A stretch of DNA of 14,214 bases from Halobacteriovorax sp. Lineage in GTDB: Bacteria; Bdellovibrionota; Bacteriovoracia; Bacteriovoracales; Bacteriovoracaceae. The translations under genes and the position numbers were made by a program. Numbering within the stretch: position 1 is the stretch's first letter; every line of letters begins with the position of its first letter. The DNA lies in the NCBI GenBank assembly GCA_002686115.1, contig NZAF01000136.1:1-14214 (forward strand). Reading direction: 5' to 3'. Below are positions 1-6,968 of this stretch, one piece after another. The notes under the pieces were generated by a model. That model was not told the DNA's origin. It saw only the letters and a program-made list of their open reading frames with translations, and did not search any database.

Positions 1-81
1 AACAATACACCTCTTAAGATGTTTGACTATCAAACGCCCTATGAGGTGTACTATAAGAAAAAAGTTGCACTAATTGTTTGA
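1..81 (+). CDS. IS30-family-like transposase, C-terminal end only (partial at window edge)
   Basis: An open frame enters from the left edge and ends at TGA 79-81, giving 26 residues. It reads NNTPLKMFDYQTPYEVY followed by KKKVALIV. The pattern NN-x-P-(R/L)-K-x-(L/F)-x-(Y/W)-x-TP-x-E-(V/L) is the conserved C-terminal signature of IS30-family DDE transposases, which follows the catalytic glutamate. A hydrophobic VAL-type ending encoded by GTTGCACT, overlapping the terminal inverted repeat, is also typical. The catalytic DDE residues lie outside the window, so it cannot be said whether the element is complete or active. The family call rests on about 17 residues recognised by eye. Confidence 0.6.
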   Translation, partial: NNTPLKMFDYQTPYEVYYKKKVALIV

Positions 82-89
82 ATTTAGCC
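1..89 (+). mobile_element. Right end of an IS30-like insertion sequence (rest outside window)
   Basis: The transposase tail is followed directly by AT-rich sequence starting GTTGCACTAATTG at 64 and ending near GCC at 87-89. IS30-type elements commonly carry a terminal repeat of about 25 bp that overlaps the transposase stop codon and begins with a GTTGCACT-like sequence. The exact boundary and any target duplication cannot be verified, because the left end is not in the window. Confidence 0.4.
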
Positions 90-196
90 TGGCACCGATT
101 AGAGAAATAAAAGTTGCATACAAGGGAAAAAGAACAAGAGCTAGCGTGAAAGACATTGGTAAATCTTTTAATGAGACTGTCAAAGAGAGCGCTTAA
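90..196 (+). pseudogene. Possible 3' remnant of a gene cut by the insertion sequence
   Basis: After the presumed element end, one plus-strand frame stays open from at least 89 to TAA 194-196. It encodes about 35 residues, including IREIKVAYKGKRTRASVKD and ending in NETVKESA. Upstream this frame runs through the presumed terminal repeat to a stop at 71-73, and no start codon with a ribosome binding site is visible. The composition is protein-like: basic, mixed, with no low-complexity runs. The stop overlaps the end of the convergent small secreted gene by 2 nt, as natural gene ends often do. I do not recognise the family. It could also be chance open sequence. Confidence 0.3.
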
Positions 197-438
197 ATAC
201 TTTTTAAAACCTCTGAAATTTCTTCTGGAAATACTCCACTAACAGGGTAGTTCGATTGCTCCTCAGATGGTAGCTGATCAGTTAATGATTTTTTTGAACC
301 ATGTACATATTTAAAGTCTAAACCATGAATAAGCATGTCTTTTTTCAGTTGCTTAAATATCGGTGATTGTCCTTTTGAAGATGCAAAAGACAGTGATGAA
401 AAAAGCATAAAAACGACAACTGTAAAAACTTTAGACAT
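193..438 (-). CDS. Small secreted protein of unknown function
   Basis: This 81-residue protein has a clear Sec signal peptide. Residues 1-3 are MSK, residues 4-16 are hydrophobic, and a probable signal peptidase I site follows SFA at residue 19. There is no lipobox cysteine, so it is probably periplasmic or exported. The mature part of about 60 residues is polar and contains no cysteine, with lysine-rich and acidic stretches and a short VSGVFPEEI segment near the end. The ATG start has a GGAGAT ribosome binding site 6-7 nt upstream (plus-strand bases 446-449 and neighbours). It lies 64 nt downstream of rodA on the same strand, so it could be read through from the cell-shape operon. I see no terminator between them and do not recognise a family. 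Confidence 0.6.
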   Translation of the reverse strand: MSKVFTVVVFMLFSSLSFASSKGQSPIFKQLKKDMLIHGLDFKYVHGSKKSLTDQLPSEEQSNYPVSGVFPEEISEVLKSI

Positions 439-502
439 AAAATATCTCCATTATGGTTAAAATAATAACAATACAGATATTTATGCATTAATGATGCCAG
501 AA

Positions 503-1615
503 CTAGAACATATTTCGAGCATTACTAATAGATGTCGCAACTCCTATACATATCCCAAAAGTTAATAGGGAGGAACCTCCATAGCTCATCAAAGGTAGAG
601 GCAAACCAACAACGGGCATTAGGCCCATCACCATACTCATATTGATAAATGTATGCCAAAAGAAAATCGACATAATCCCAATGACAACAATTGAATCAAA
701 TACTCTTGAGACACTTGAAGCAAGCTTTACAAATCTGAAAAACAGAAATAGATATAATCCAATCGTTAGAATGGCCCCAAAAAAGCCATGCTCTTCATTG
801 AAAATTGAAAACACAAAGTCTGTATGGTTTTCAGGTAGATAGTTTAGAGATGCTTGAGAAGAGTTTTTAAAACCCTTCCCCCAAAACTTTCCAGAGCCTA
901 TAGCAATTTTTGATTGAATGGCATTGTAACCAGAGCCCCTTGCATCAGCAGAGGGGTTTAAGAAAGTTTTAATTCTTCTTTTTTGATAGTCTTTAAGGGC
1001 AAACTCGTACATAAGTGCACCACTTAGAACTCCAGCAATTGCTAGCACACCTAAAGTCTTCCATTTTAATTTTCTATAAAAAGCGATAGTGAAAAATACG
1101 AGAAGAACAAGAAGTCCTGTACCAAGGTCTGGTTCAACAATAATAAGTAGTGCTGGAATAAAAGCCAGAATTGCAGGAAAGATGAGCTCTTTAATTCCAG
1201 TCATTCCTTCAGAATGATACTTTTTGTAAAATCTTGCCAGAATAAAAATCACAGAGAGCTTCATTAACTCTGATGGCTGAACCCTAACTGGTCCAAGAAC
1301 GAGCCATCTCTTTGCCCCCATTCCAGTATCACCGACAAATAAGACGAGTAAAAGTAATAGAACATTAAGGCCATATATTAGCCATGCAAAACGAAAGTAT
1401 GTCTTAGGCTGTATAAAACTAATCGCAAAACCTACAACAAGGGATAAAAGATACCAGCCAATTTGAACTTTATATAATGAAGCGTGACTTGTACTAATTG
1501 AGGCATGAGTAGCCGAGTAAAGATTAATCACACCAAAAAAGAAAATCACAATTGATAGAAGAAAAAATGAAAAATCATATCTTTTAATAAAGTCTTTTAA
1601 CGTACTAAAATCCAT
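503..1615 (-). CDS. rodA: RodA, elongasome peptidoglycan glycosyltransferase (SEDS family)
   Basis: A 370-residue polytopic inner-membrane protein of the SEDS family, which polymerises lipid II into glycan strands for side-wall growth together with PBP2. Visible landmarks are GAKRWLVLGPVRVQPSELMK (about 100-119), EPDLGTG at 161-167, and FLNPSADARGSGYNAIQS at 218-235. ENHTDFVF (262-269) carries the aspartate (D266) that corresponds to the essential SEDS residue, and the C-terminal GLPLPLMSYGGSSLL spans 337-351. About ten hydrophobic segments are seen, and the length is normal for RodA. The start ATG shares one base with the stop of mrdA (TAATG), so translation is probably coupled. The partner PBP2 directly upstream makes RodA, rather than FtsW or SpoVE, the right call. 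Confidence 0.97.
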   Translation of the reverse strand: MDFSTLKDFIKRYDFSFFLLSIVIFFFGVINLYSATHASISTSHASLYKVQIGWYLLSLVVGFAISFIQPKTYFRFAWLIYGLNVLLLLLVLFVGDTGMGAKRWLVLGPVRVQPSELMKLSVIFILARFYKKYHSEGMTGIKELIFPAILAFIPALLIIVEPDLGTGLLVLLVFFTIAFYRKLKWKTLGVLAIAGVLSGALMYEFALKDYQKRRIKTFLNPSADARGSGYNAIQSKIAIGSGKFWGKGFKNSSQASLNYLPENHTDFVFSIFNEEHGFFGAILTIGLYLFLFFRFVKLASSVSRVFDSIVVIGIMSIFFWHTFINMSMVMGLMPVVGLPLPLMSYGGSSLLTFGICIGVATSISNARNMF

Positions 1616-3654
1616 TAATTTGTTTCCTCTGAATCATTCTCATCAGAAGTTTCTTCTTCTGAATTCTCTTCATTTTCTTTCTGTTCTTGTTGCTTCTTAA
1701 GCTCTTGAGCTCTCTCCCTCGCCTCTCTTGCTTCTCTTTCTTTTCTTACAAGCTTTAGATAAGCGATTTTATCTTCTTCAGCATATTTCTTATGGAGTTC
1801 AGGATGGTATTTCTTCATGTACTTCGTGATAACGTCTCTGACAACAGGAGTTGCTGCAGAAGAACCACAACCATGTTCAACAACCGCTGCGACAGCAATT
1901 TTTGGATCATCATATGGAGCAAACCCAACAAAGAGACCATGGTGCCTACTTTTATATGGCATATCCTTACACTTAGAAAATAACTCTGTCTGAGTCATAC
2001 TTCTTACTTGTGCAGTTCCAGTTTTACCGGCCATACGAATCCCACGTCCACGATACCACCAAGCAGTACCTTCTCTATGATTAGCAACTTGGTATAAACC
2101 TTTTTTCACATGCTTTAAGGTCTCATCACTAACATTAACTTTACTTACCTCTTCTGGAGCGAAAGTTTTTAAGACCTCTCCGGAGTTTGTAAAAATCTCT
2201 TTAATGATTTGTGGACGATAAACTTTCCCCCCGTTTGCGATAGCGGCATAAGCAATTGCTAATTGTATTGGTGTTGCGAGTACATAACCCTGTCCAATCG
2301 CACATACTAAGTTCTCTCCCAATTGCCACTCTTCGCCGTATCTCTTCTTCTTCCATTCAGCGGTTGGAATGAGTCCTGGAATTTCTCTAGGAAGATCGAT
2401 TTCTGTCTTACTTCCAAGACCAAACATTTTTGCATATTTAGACATGTCATTAATATGCATCATCTTAGCAACTTTATAGTAGTAAACATCAACACTACTT
2501 CTTAAAGACTTATAAACATCGGTATCGCCGTGCCCACTTCTTTTCCAATCATTAAAAACTCTTCTACCAAGTCTAAAGGTAGGTCCGCATTTAATAATCT
2601 CTGTTGGCTTAACAACCTTCTCTTCAAGTGCTGCGATCGCTGTAAATGTTTTATAAGTAGAACCCGGTGCATAGTGTTCTTGAATCACACGGTCTCTAAG
2701 AGGATTGTGTTCATTTGAAGTTAAACTATTCCAATATTCAGCAGTTAATCCTTTAGAAAACTGAGTTGGGTCAAAAGAAGGTCTTGATACCATCGATAAC
2801 ACTTCTCCTGTATCAACTTTAATAGCAACGACGCTTCCAACCTTTTCTTCTAACGCCTTAAAAGCTGCTTGCTGAAGATCTCTATCAATTGTCAGTCGAA
2901 TATTTTTTCCTGGTGTTGAAGCTTTATTTTCAATTCCTTGAAAGAGGTTATTAGAACTAATAACTCTTTTCATCCTTCCTCTAGCATCAACCTCCATAAA
3001 TTGATATCCGTCTTGACCTCTTAAAAAGAAATCAAACTTTTCTTCAACTCCGGCCTGGCCTATAAAGTCACCAAGCTTGTAGTCATAACCATCTCTTTTT
3101 CTATATTTTGGAAGTTGTTCTCTAGAGATTTCAGAAATATAACCAAGAAGGTGACTTCCTATTTCTTTATCTTTGTACTCTCTTGAAATAAATGTCTGAA
3201 CACTAACTCCAGGCATTTTTTCATTTTCTGTTTCAATGATCGCTACTTCTTTCTTAGAGATATTTTTTTTAATGAGAACTGGTCGATATCTTGCCTGGGC
3301 ACGATATTTTTTCAAGGTTTTCTCAATGCTTGAAACTGACATATCAAGAATCTCTGAGAGCTTTATCAAAGTCTGCTTCTTATTAGATAAGTACTGAGGA
3401 ATAATAATAGCATCAAATCGAGGTACATTATGAACAAGTAGTTGGTTATTACGACTAAAGATCATTCCTCGAGATGCACTAATAACTTCTTTTCTAAGAC
3501 GATTCTTTATTGAATATTCATAGAGCATATCACCTTGATAGATTTGTAAGTACCAAAGTCTAATTAAGATAAAGCCAAAGCTCAGCGTCACCAAAGTAAT
3601 GATGATATCAGCTCTATCTTTATGGGATCTGACAACTTCTTCTTCTGAAAACAT
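1615..3654 (-). CDS. mrdA: PBP2, elongasome peptidoglycan D,D-transpeptidase
   Basis: This 679-residue class B penicillin-binding protein cross-links the glycan made by RodA. After a short cytoplasmic N-terminus there is one membrane anchor (about 17-36), then the pedestal region with SRGMIFSRNN (61-70) and GQAGVE (199-204). The transpeptidase motifs are S332-T-Y-K335 with the nucleophilic serine, S387-V-D389, and K544-T-G546. As I recall, Acinetobacter PBP2 has a zinc site whose cysteine sits at the middle of the second motif; here that residue is Val388, so such a site may be absent. After the fold ends near residue 612, a highly charged tail of about 65 residues follows, rich in Arg/Lys and then Glu/Asp. 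Its start overlaps the mreD stop by one base (TAATG). Confidence 0.97.
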   Translation of the reverse strand: MFSEEEVVRSHKDRADIIITLVTLSFGFILIRLWYLQIYQGDMLYEYSIKNRLRKEVISASRGMIFSRNNQLLVHNVPRFDAIIIPQYLSNKKQTLIKLSEILDMSVSSIEKTLKKYRAQARYRPVLIKKNISKKEVAIIETENEKMPGVSVQTFISREYKDKEIGSHLLGYISEISREQLPKYRKRDGYDYKLGDFIGQAGVEEKFDFFLRGQDGYQFMEVDARGRMKRVISSNNLFQGIENKASTPGKNIRLTIDRDLQQAAFKALEEKVGSVVAIKVDTGEVLSMVSRPSFDPTQFSKGLTAEYWNSLTSNEHNPLRDRVIQEHYAPGSTYKTFTAIAALEEKVVKPTEIIKCGPTFRLGRRVFNDWKRSGHGDTDVYKSLRSSVDVYYYKVAKMMHINDMSKYAKMFGLGSKTEIDLPREIPGLIPTAEWKKKRYGEEWQLGENLVCAIGQGYVLATPIQLAIAYAAIANGGKVYRPQIIKEIFTNSGEVLKTFAPEEVSKVNVSDETLKHVKKGLYQVANHREGTAWWYRGRGIRMAGKTGTAQVRSMTQTELFSKCKDMPYKSRHHGLFVGFAPYDDPKIAVAAVVEHGCGSSAATPVVRDVITKYMKKYHPELHKKYAEEDKIAYLKLVRKEREAREARERAQELKKQQEQKENEENSEEETSDENDSEETN

Positions 3655-4181
3655 TACTCGCCCATTAATCCTTCATCACGAACTCTCCACACCTTATCAA
3701 ACAATGAAAAGAATAATGGTGCCATCAAAGAAAGAACGATACTTTCTGGCAAGAATCTCCAAAATTTTTGAATGATATAGTCGAAATCACTGAGTTTGAG
3801 ATAAAGAAGACTTGAAGTGATAATAAACCAGAAAAACTGAAAAACCTGCGTGGTAATAATAGTCAAAATACTACTAGAGAAGTGCAATAGATCTCTAAGA
3901 TAAGAAATAATCACACAAATAATAACTCCTGCAATCGTTCCCATTTCCCAGCCCTCGATTGTAAATATGGCATGGGAATATTGAACGGCGACAATCATAA
4001 GAGCTAAGTAAGGACTCTCTATTTTGAAGCCTAGAAATAAAATTATTAAAACATTAAAAGGAATCATATAGTTTACGAGTCCAAAGATTGGAAGAATAGA
4101 AACTGATATGACTTCTAAGACGAAAAGAATTAAGATCGTGATAAATAAGCTAGGTAATATCTCAATTGAATTAACACGCAT
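3654..4181 (-). CDS. mreD: MreD, rod-shape-determining membrane protein
   Basis: A 175-residue, very hydrophobic inner-membrane protein with about five membrane segments. MreD proteins are poorly conserved in sequence, so the call rests mainly on position: it sits exactly between mreC and mrdA/rodA, with a 2-nt gap to mreC and a 1-nt overlap with mrdA. Size fits the family (about 160-180 residues). Family features include the polar EGWEMGTIAG segment (76-85) between membrane helices and the YLRDLLHF segment (94-101). MreD is thought to link MreC to the RodA/PBP2 synthase and balance MreC's activating effect. The C-terminus (VWRVRDEG) is basic and probably cytoplasmic. Confidence 0.88.
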   Translation of the reverse strand: MRVNSIEILPSLFITILILFVLEVISVSILPIFGLVNYMIPFNVLIILFLGFKIESPYLALMIVAVQYSHAIFTIEGWEMGTIAGVIICVIISYLRDLLHFSSSILTIITTQVFQFFWFIITSSLLYLKLSDFDYIIQKFWRFLPESIVLSLMAPLFFSLFDKVWRVRDEGLMGE

Positions 4182-4183
4182 AA

Positions 4184-5059
4184 CTACTCTGCCTCCGACT
4201 CATCTAGGGCCTTCCACTCAAGCCTCTTTTTCATATCATCATCAGCAACGAGTACAACAACTTCTTCTAATTTAGAAAAATCAACAGATGGTTCAACTTC
4301 TATATACTGGGTAATTCCGTAACTCTCTCTTTCTACCTTGGCAACTTGTCCTACCTTAAGACCTTTTGGATAAATATTACCTAGCCCTGAAGTAACAACC
4401 ATATCATTTAATCTAACAGGGTCAGTTCTCGTCACGTATTTCATAAGACAACGCCAACCAGAGAAGCCCTCTAAAATACCATTACTTCTTGTTCTATCAA
4501 TAAGAACGTCAACTCTGTTAATAGGATCAAGTATCGTTAAAATATCTGCAAAATTATCTGACATACGATAGATGTAACCAACAACACCTTCAGAAGTAAC
4601 TACGGTAGACTGAAGCTTAATCCCGTCACTTGCACCCTTATTAATTCTTAAAACTCTAAAGTCACTTGAGGCATCCCACCCAACAATCTGAGCAAGAATC
4701 TTCTTTCTTTTGATATTTTCACCAAATCGCAGAAGCTTTTTAAGCCTTTCGTTTTCTTTAATCGTTTGATCCATTGAGAAGAGCTGATTTCTTAATTCAT
4801 CAATATCTCTTTTAAGTTGAACATTTTCTTTAGATGCGGCGACATTTAAAACATAGTGATCAATAACTGACACAACTCTCTGGTGAATAGAAGAGACCCC
4901 TCTTTGCAGTGGAGCAAGAGTATCAAGTAGCATTCCTTCAAATATAGTGGTTTCTCTCACGTCTACGTTACGCGTCGAGACACCGTAAAGAGCGGCACTT
5001 AGAACAACAATATTTATAATTGTCTTTAGCCTAGAGCCCTCATCAAGCATCATCTTCAT
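4184..5059 (-). CDS. mreC: MreC, elongasome scaffold and PBP2 activator
   Basis: A bitopic periplasmic protein that binds and activates PBP2. In the 291-residue version chosen here there is a short cytoplasmic N-terminus (MKMMLDEGSR) and one membrane segment (about 12-26). A coiled coil follows (about 76-110), then the beta-domain core with GWDASSDFRVLRINKGASDG (127-146), LIDRTRSNGILEG (186-198) and VVTSGLGNIYPKGLKVG (221-237). The same frame extends upstream to a TTG at 5116. I prefer the ATG at 5059 because the extra 19 residues are unlike MreC, an AGGG lies about 9 nt before this ATG, and a likely promoter overlaps the extension. It is the first gene of the mreC-mreD-mrdA-rodA operon; mreB is not beside it. 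Confidence 0.93.
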   Translation of the reverse strand: MKMMLDEGSRLKTIINIVVLSAALYGVSTRNVDVRETTIFEGMLLDTLAPLQRGVSSIHQRVVSVIDHYVLNVAASKENVQLKRDIDELRNQLFSMDQTIKENERLKKLLRFGENIKRKKILAQIVGWDASSDFRVLRINKGASDGIKLQSTVVTSEGVVGYIYRMSDNFADILTILDPINRVDVLIDRTRSNGILEGFSGWRCLMKYVTRTDPVRLNDMVVTSGLGNIYPKGLKVGQVAKVERESYGITQYIEVEPSVDFSKLEEVVVLVADDDMKKRLEWKALDESEAE

Positions 5060-5099
5060 TAGCACAATCCCTGTGTTATATCTTATAAGGGTACCTATC

Positions 5100-5129
5100 T
5101 TTATATGACCTTTCAACTAAGTCTTTGAA
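5100..5129 (-). promoter_or_regulatory. Possible promoter of the mreC-mreD-mrdA-rodA operon
   Basis: On the minus strand, TTCAAA (5129-5124) and TATAAA (5105-5100) are separated by 18 bases and lie about 40 bases ahead of the preferred mreC ATG. The -35 half is weak. A second -10-like TATAAG follows about 20 bases downstream. If this promoter is used, the TTG at 5116 would not be transcribed as a start, in agreement with the shorter MreC. Confidence 0.3.
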
Positions 5130-5167
5130 AATAATATTTACCTGACGCAACGAAACACAAGGATTGG

Positions 5168-5197
5168 TGGACTTCATAAGCACCGTAAGTGTATAAT
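5168..5197 (+). promoter_or_regulatory. Probable sigma-70-type promoter of the foldase-ferredoxin pair
   Basis: TGGACT (5168-5173) and a perfect TATAAT (5192-5197) are 18 bases apart. They lie about 40 bases before the ribosome binding site (CGGAG, just before the ATG at 5246). The promoter faces away from the mre operon, making this a divergent control region. Confidence 0.5.
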
Positions 5198-5245
5198 TCT
5201 TGGGTTTATACACAATATTTAAAAATTGAATTCACGGAGTAGAAT

Positions 5246-6715
5246 ATGTCATCAGGATTTCAAAAGACATCATCACAATTATTTTTAACTCTTTTTATTG
5301 GAGTGATCGTTATCTCATTTATGTTTAGTGGTCCTTTTATGGATAGTGGAGCACCAGACAGTGTTGGATCTGTTGGAGAGCACTCAATCAGATTTAGAGA
5401 ATTTAATGGTGAGGTCGAAAGACAACAACAATTCTATTCTAGATTTATGAAACAAGGTAAGCCACTTACTTCAAGTGAAATGAAGCAATTTAAAATCTAT
5501 GACAACGCCATTAAAAGTCTCGTTTTCCAGAAGTTAAGATTTATCTTAGCTGATGAGATGGGAATTGCTGTTAGTAAGGATGAAATTATTGCTGATATTA
5601 AAAATACAGAGTTCTTTAAGACAAATGGTCAATTTGATATTAACCGCTATAAAGGTCTTCTTGCCGCGAACAGAATTACTCCAGAAGATTACGAAATGGA
5701 TTCAAGAAACCGTCTTAAAGCCACAAAGCTACAGGACATCATGAAAGCGGTTCCTTTTAGTGATAAATTAAAAGAAGATCTAAATAAGTTATACAATATG
5801 CAAAAAGCTGTAACGACTTACACTATCAATAGTGCTGAACTTAAGAAGACGATTAAAATTACAGATGCTGAAGTTAATAAATTCTTAGAAAAAGAAGTTA
5901 ACATGGCAAGAACGAAGTCAATTTTTGAGCAAAGAAAAGAAAGCTTAAGTCAAAAAGAACAGGTTAAAGCAAGACACATCCTTTTCAAAATCGATGATAA
6001 GACTACTGAAGCAAAAGCTCTTAAGAAAGCACAAGATCTTAAAAAGAAACTTACAAAGAAAAACTTTTCAGACCTTGCGAAGAAGAATACAGATGAAATC
6101 CCAGGGAAGTCTTCTGGTGGTGACTTAAATTGGGTATCAAAAGGGATGATGGTAAAGCCATTTGAAGACAAATTATTTTCTATGAAAAAAGGTGAAATCT
6201 CTGAGCCTGTTAAAACTCAATTTGGTTATCACATCATCTATGCAGAAGATAAAAAAGAAGCAAAAGAAGCTAAGTTTGAAGATCATAAAAATGCCATTGC
6301 AAAAGAGTCGCTTCAAAATGAAAGAGACGTTAAAGATTTAATGGATAAAGCAGTAGCGGAAGTAAAAACAGCACTTGAAAGTGGAAAAAGTATTAACAAA
6401 CTTAAGAATAAGTACAAGATAAGCGTTCAAGCTGAAAAGGTAATCAATAGACTTGAAGGTGATCAGTCAAACTTTGATCTTAAGCCAGAAGAGCTGAATA
6501 AAATCTTTAGTTCAGATGATAAGCTTCACGTTTCAAACACTGGAACAAAAGCGACTTTCATTGTTGTGAATCCAGCTAAAGCAACTGAGAAAAAAGAATT
6601 CAACGTGACATCTACGCAAAATATTATGGCACAGAAGGTCTCTCAAGCTTTACTTGAAAAACTTCAAGAGTCTTATCCATATAAGCAAAATAAAGCTGCT
6701 GTTTTACCAAACTAA
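5246..6715 (+). CDS. PpiD/SurA-type membrane-anchored peptidyl-prolyl isomerase (periplasmic foldase)
   Basis: A 489-residue protein with the layout of PpiD. It has a short cytoplasmic start, a single membrane anchor (about 11-29), a SurA-like N-terminal chaperone region (about 40-230, with VGEHSIRFREFNGEVERQQQ near 43-62), and one parvulin domain (about 239-335). Parvulin signatures are KARHILF (241-247), SSGGDLNWVSKG (289-300), and GEISEPVKTQFGYHIIYAED (316-335). A lysine-rich helical tail follows. PpiD acts at the outer face of the Sec translocon, helping newly exported proteins fold. It is shorter than the enterobacterial PpiD (about 620 residues), mainly because there is no long C-terminal extension. 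The ATG has a GGAG ribosome binding site. A ferredoxin gene follows after 11 nt, probably in the same transcript. Confidence 0.88.
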   Translation: MSSGFQKTSSQLFLTLFIGVIVISFMFSGPFMDSGAPDSVGSVGEHSIRFREFNGEVERQQQFYSRFMKQGKPLTSSEMKQFKIYDNAIKSLVFQKLRFILADEMGIAVSKDEIIADIKNTEFFKTNGQFDINRYKGLLAANRITPEDYEMDSRNRLKATKLQDIMKAVPFSDKLKEDLNKLYNMQKAVTTYTINSAELKKTIKITDAEVNKFLEKEVNMARTKSIFEQRKESLSQKEQVKARHILFKIDDKTTEAKALKKAQDLKKKLTKKNFSDLAKKNTDEIPGKSSGGDLNWVSKGMMVKPFEDKLFSMKKGEISEPVKTQFGYHIIYAEDKKEAKEAKFEDHKNAIAKESLQNERDVKDLMDKAVAEVKTALESGKSINKLKNKYKISVQAEKVINRLEGDQSNFDLKPEELNKIFSSDDKLHVSNTGTKATFIVVNPAKATEKKEFNVTSTQNIMAQKVSQALLEKLQESYPYKQNKAAVLPN

Positions 6716-6726
6716 GAGATTTATTC

Positions 6727-6963
6727 GTGGCCGACAAAGAAGCTAAATTTGATCAAAATGTTGAAGGAAAATTCTATGTTGATGATCAATGTATCGCATG
6801 TGATGCTTGCGTTGTCGAAGCTCCGAAATTCTTTGAAATGAATGATGATGAAGGACATGCTTTTGTAAAGCTTCAGCCTTCAACTGAATATGATTTAAAG
6901 TTATGCCTCAATGCACTTGAAGCTTGCCCCGTCGAAGCTATTGGCGAAGACGGGGAATCTTAA
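6727..6963 (+). CDS. Single-cluster [4Fe-4S] ferredoxin
   Basis: A 78-residue acidic electron carrier. The cluster ligands are C22-x2-C25-x2-C28 (CIACDAC) and C67, followed by P68 (CPVEAI), the classic single [4Fe-4S] arrangement. An extra cysteine, C60, lies seven residues before C67; single-cluster ferredoxins often have a disulfide near here, but no partner cysteine is visible. The rest is acidic (MNDDEG, GEDGES), as expected for docking to redox partners. The start is GTG at 6727 with only a weak purine-rich site (AAGAGA) before it, so translation may be coupled to the foldase gene 11 nt upstream. The redox partner cannot be deduced from this window. The stop is five bases from the end of the convergent thioesterase gene. 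Confidence 0.93.
   Translation: MADKEAKFDQNVEGKFYVDDQCIACDACVVEAPKFFEMNDDEGHAFVKLQPSTEYDLKLCLNALEACPVEAIGEDGES
6927..6955. repeat. GC-rich inverted repeat inside the end of the ferredoxin gene
   Basis: CCCCGTC (6927-6933) and GACGGGG (6949-6955) pair perfectly over 7 bp around a 15-base loop. They encode the Cys-Pro-Val and Glu-Asp-Gly-Glu parts of the ferredoxin C-terminus. It sits at the junction of two convergent genes with a 5-base gap, which leaves no other room for a terminator. There is no proper U-tract on either side, so termination is only a possibility. Confidence 0.4.
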
Positions 6964-6968
6964 ACAAG

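Noticed and set aside
491..502. Short GCAT/ATGC inverted repeat after rodA as a terminator
   Set aside because: The stem is about four AT-rich pairs with no U-tract, too weak to call.
642..842. Plus-strand open frames inside rodA, mrdA and mtaB
   Set aside because: They are antisense shadows of strongly conserved proteins, have no ribosome binding sites, and encode protein sequence of no recognisable character.
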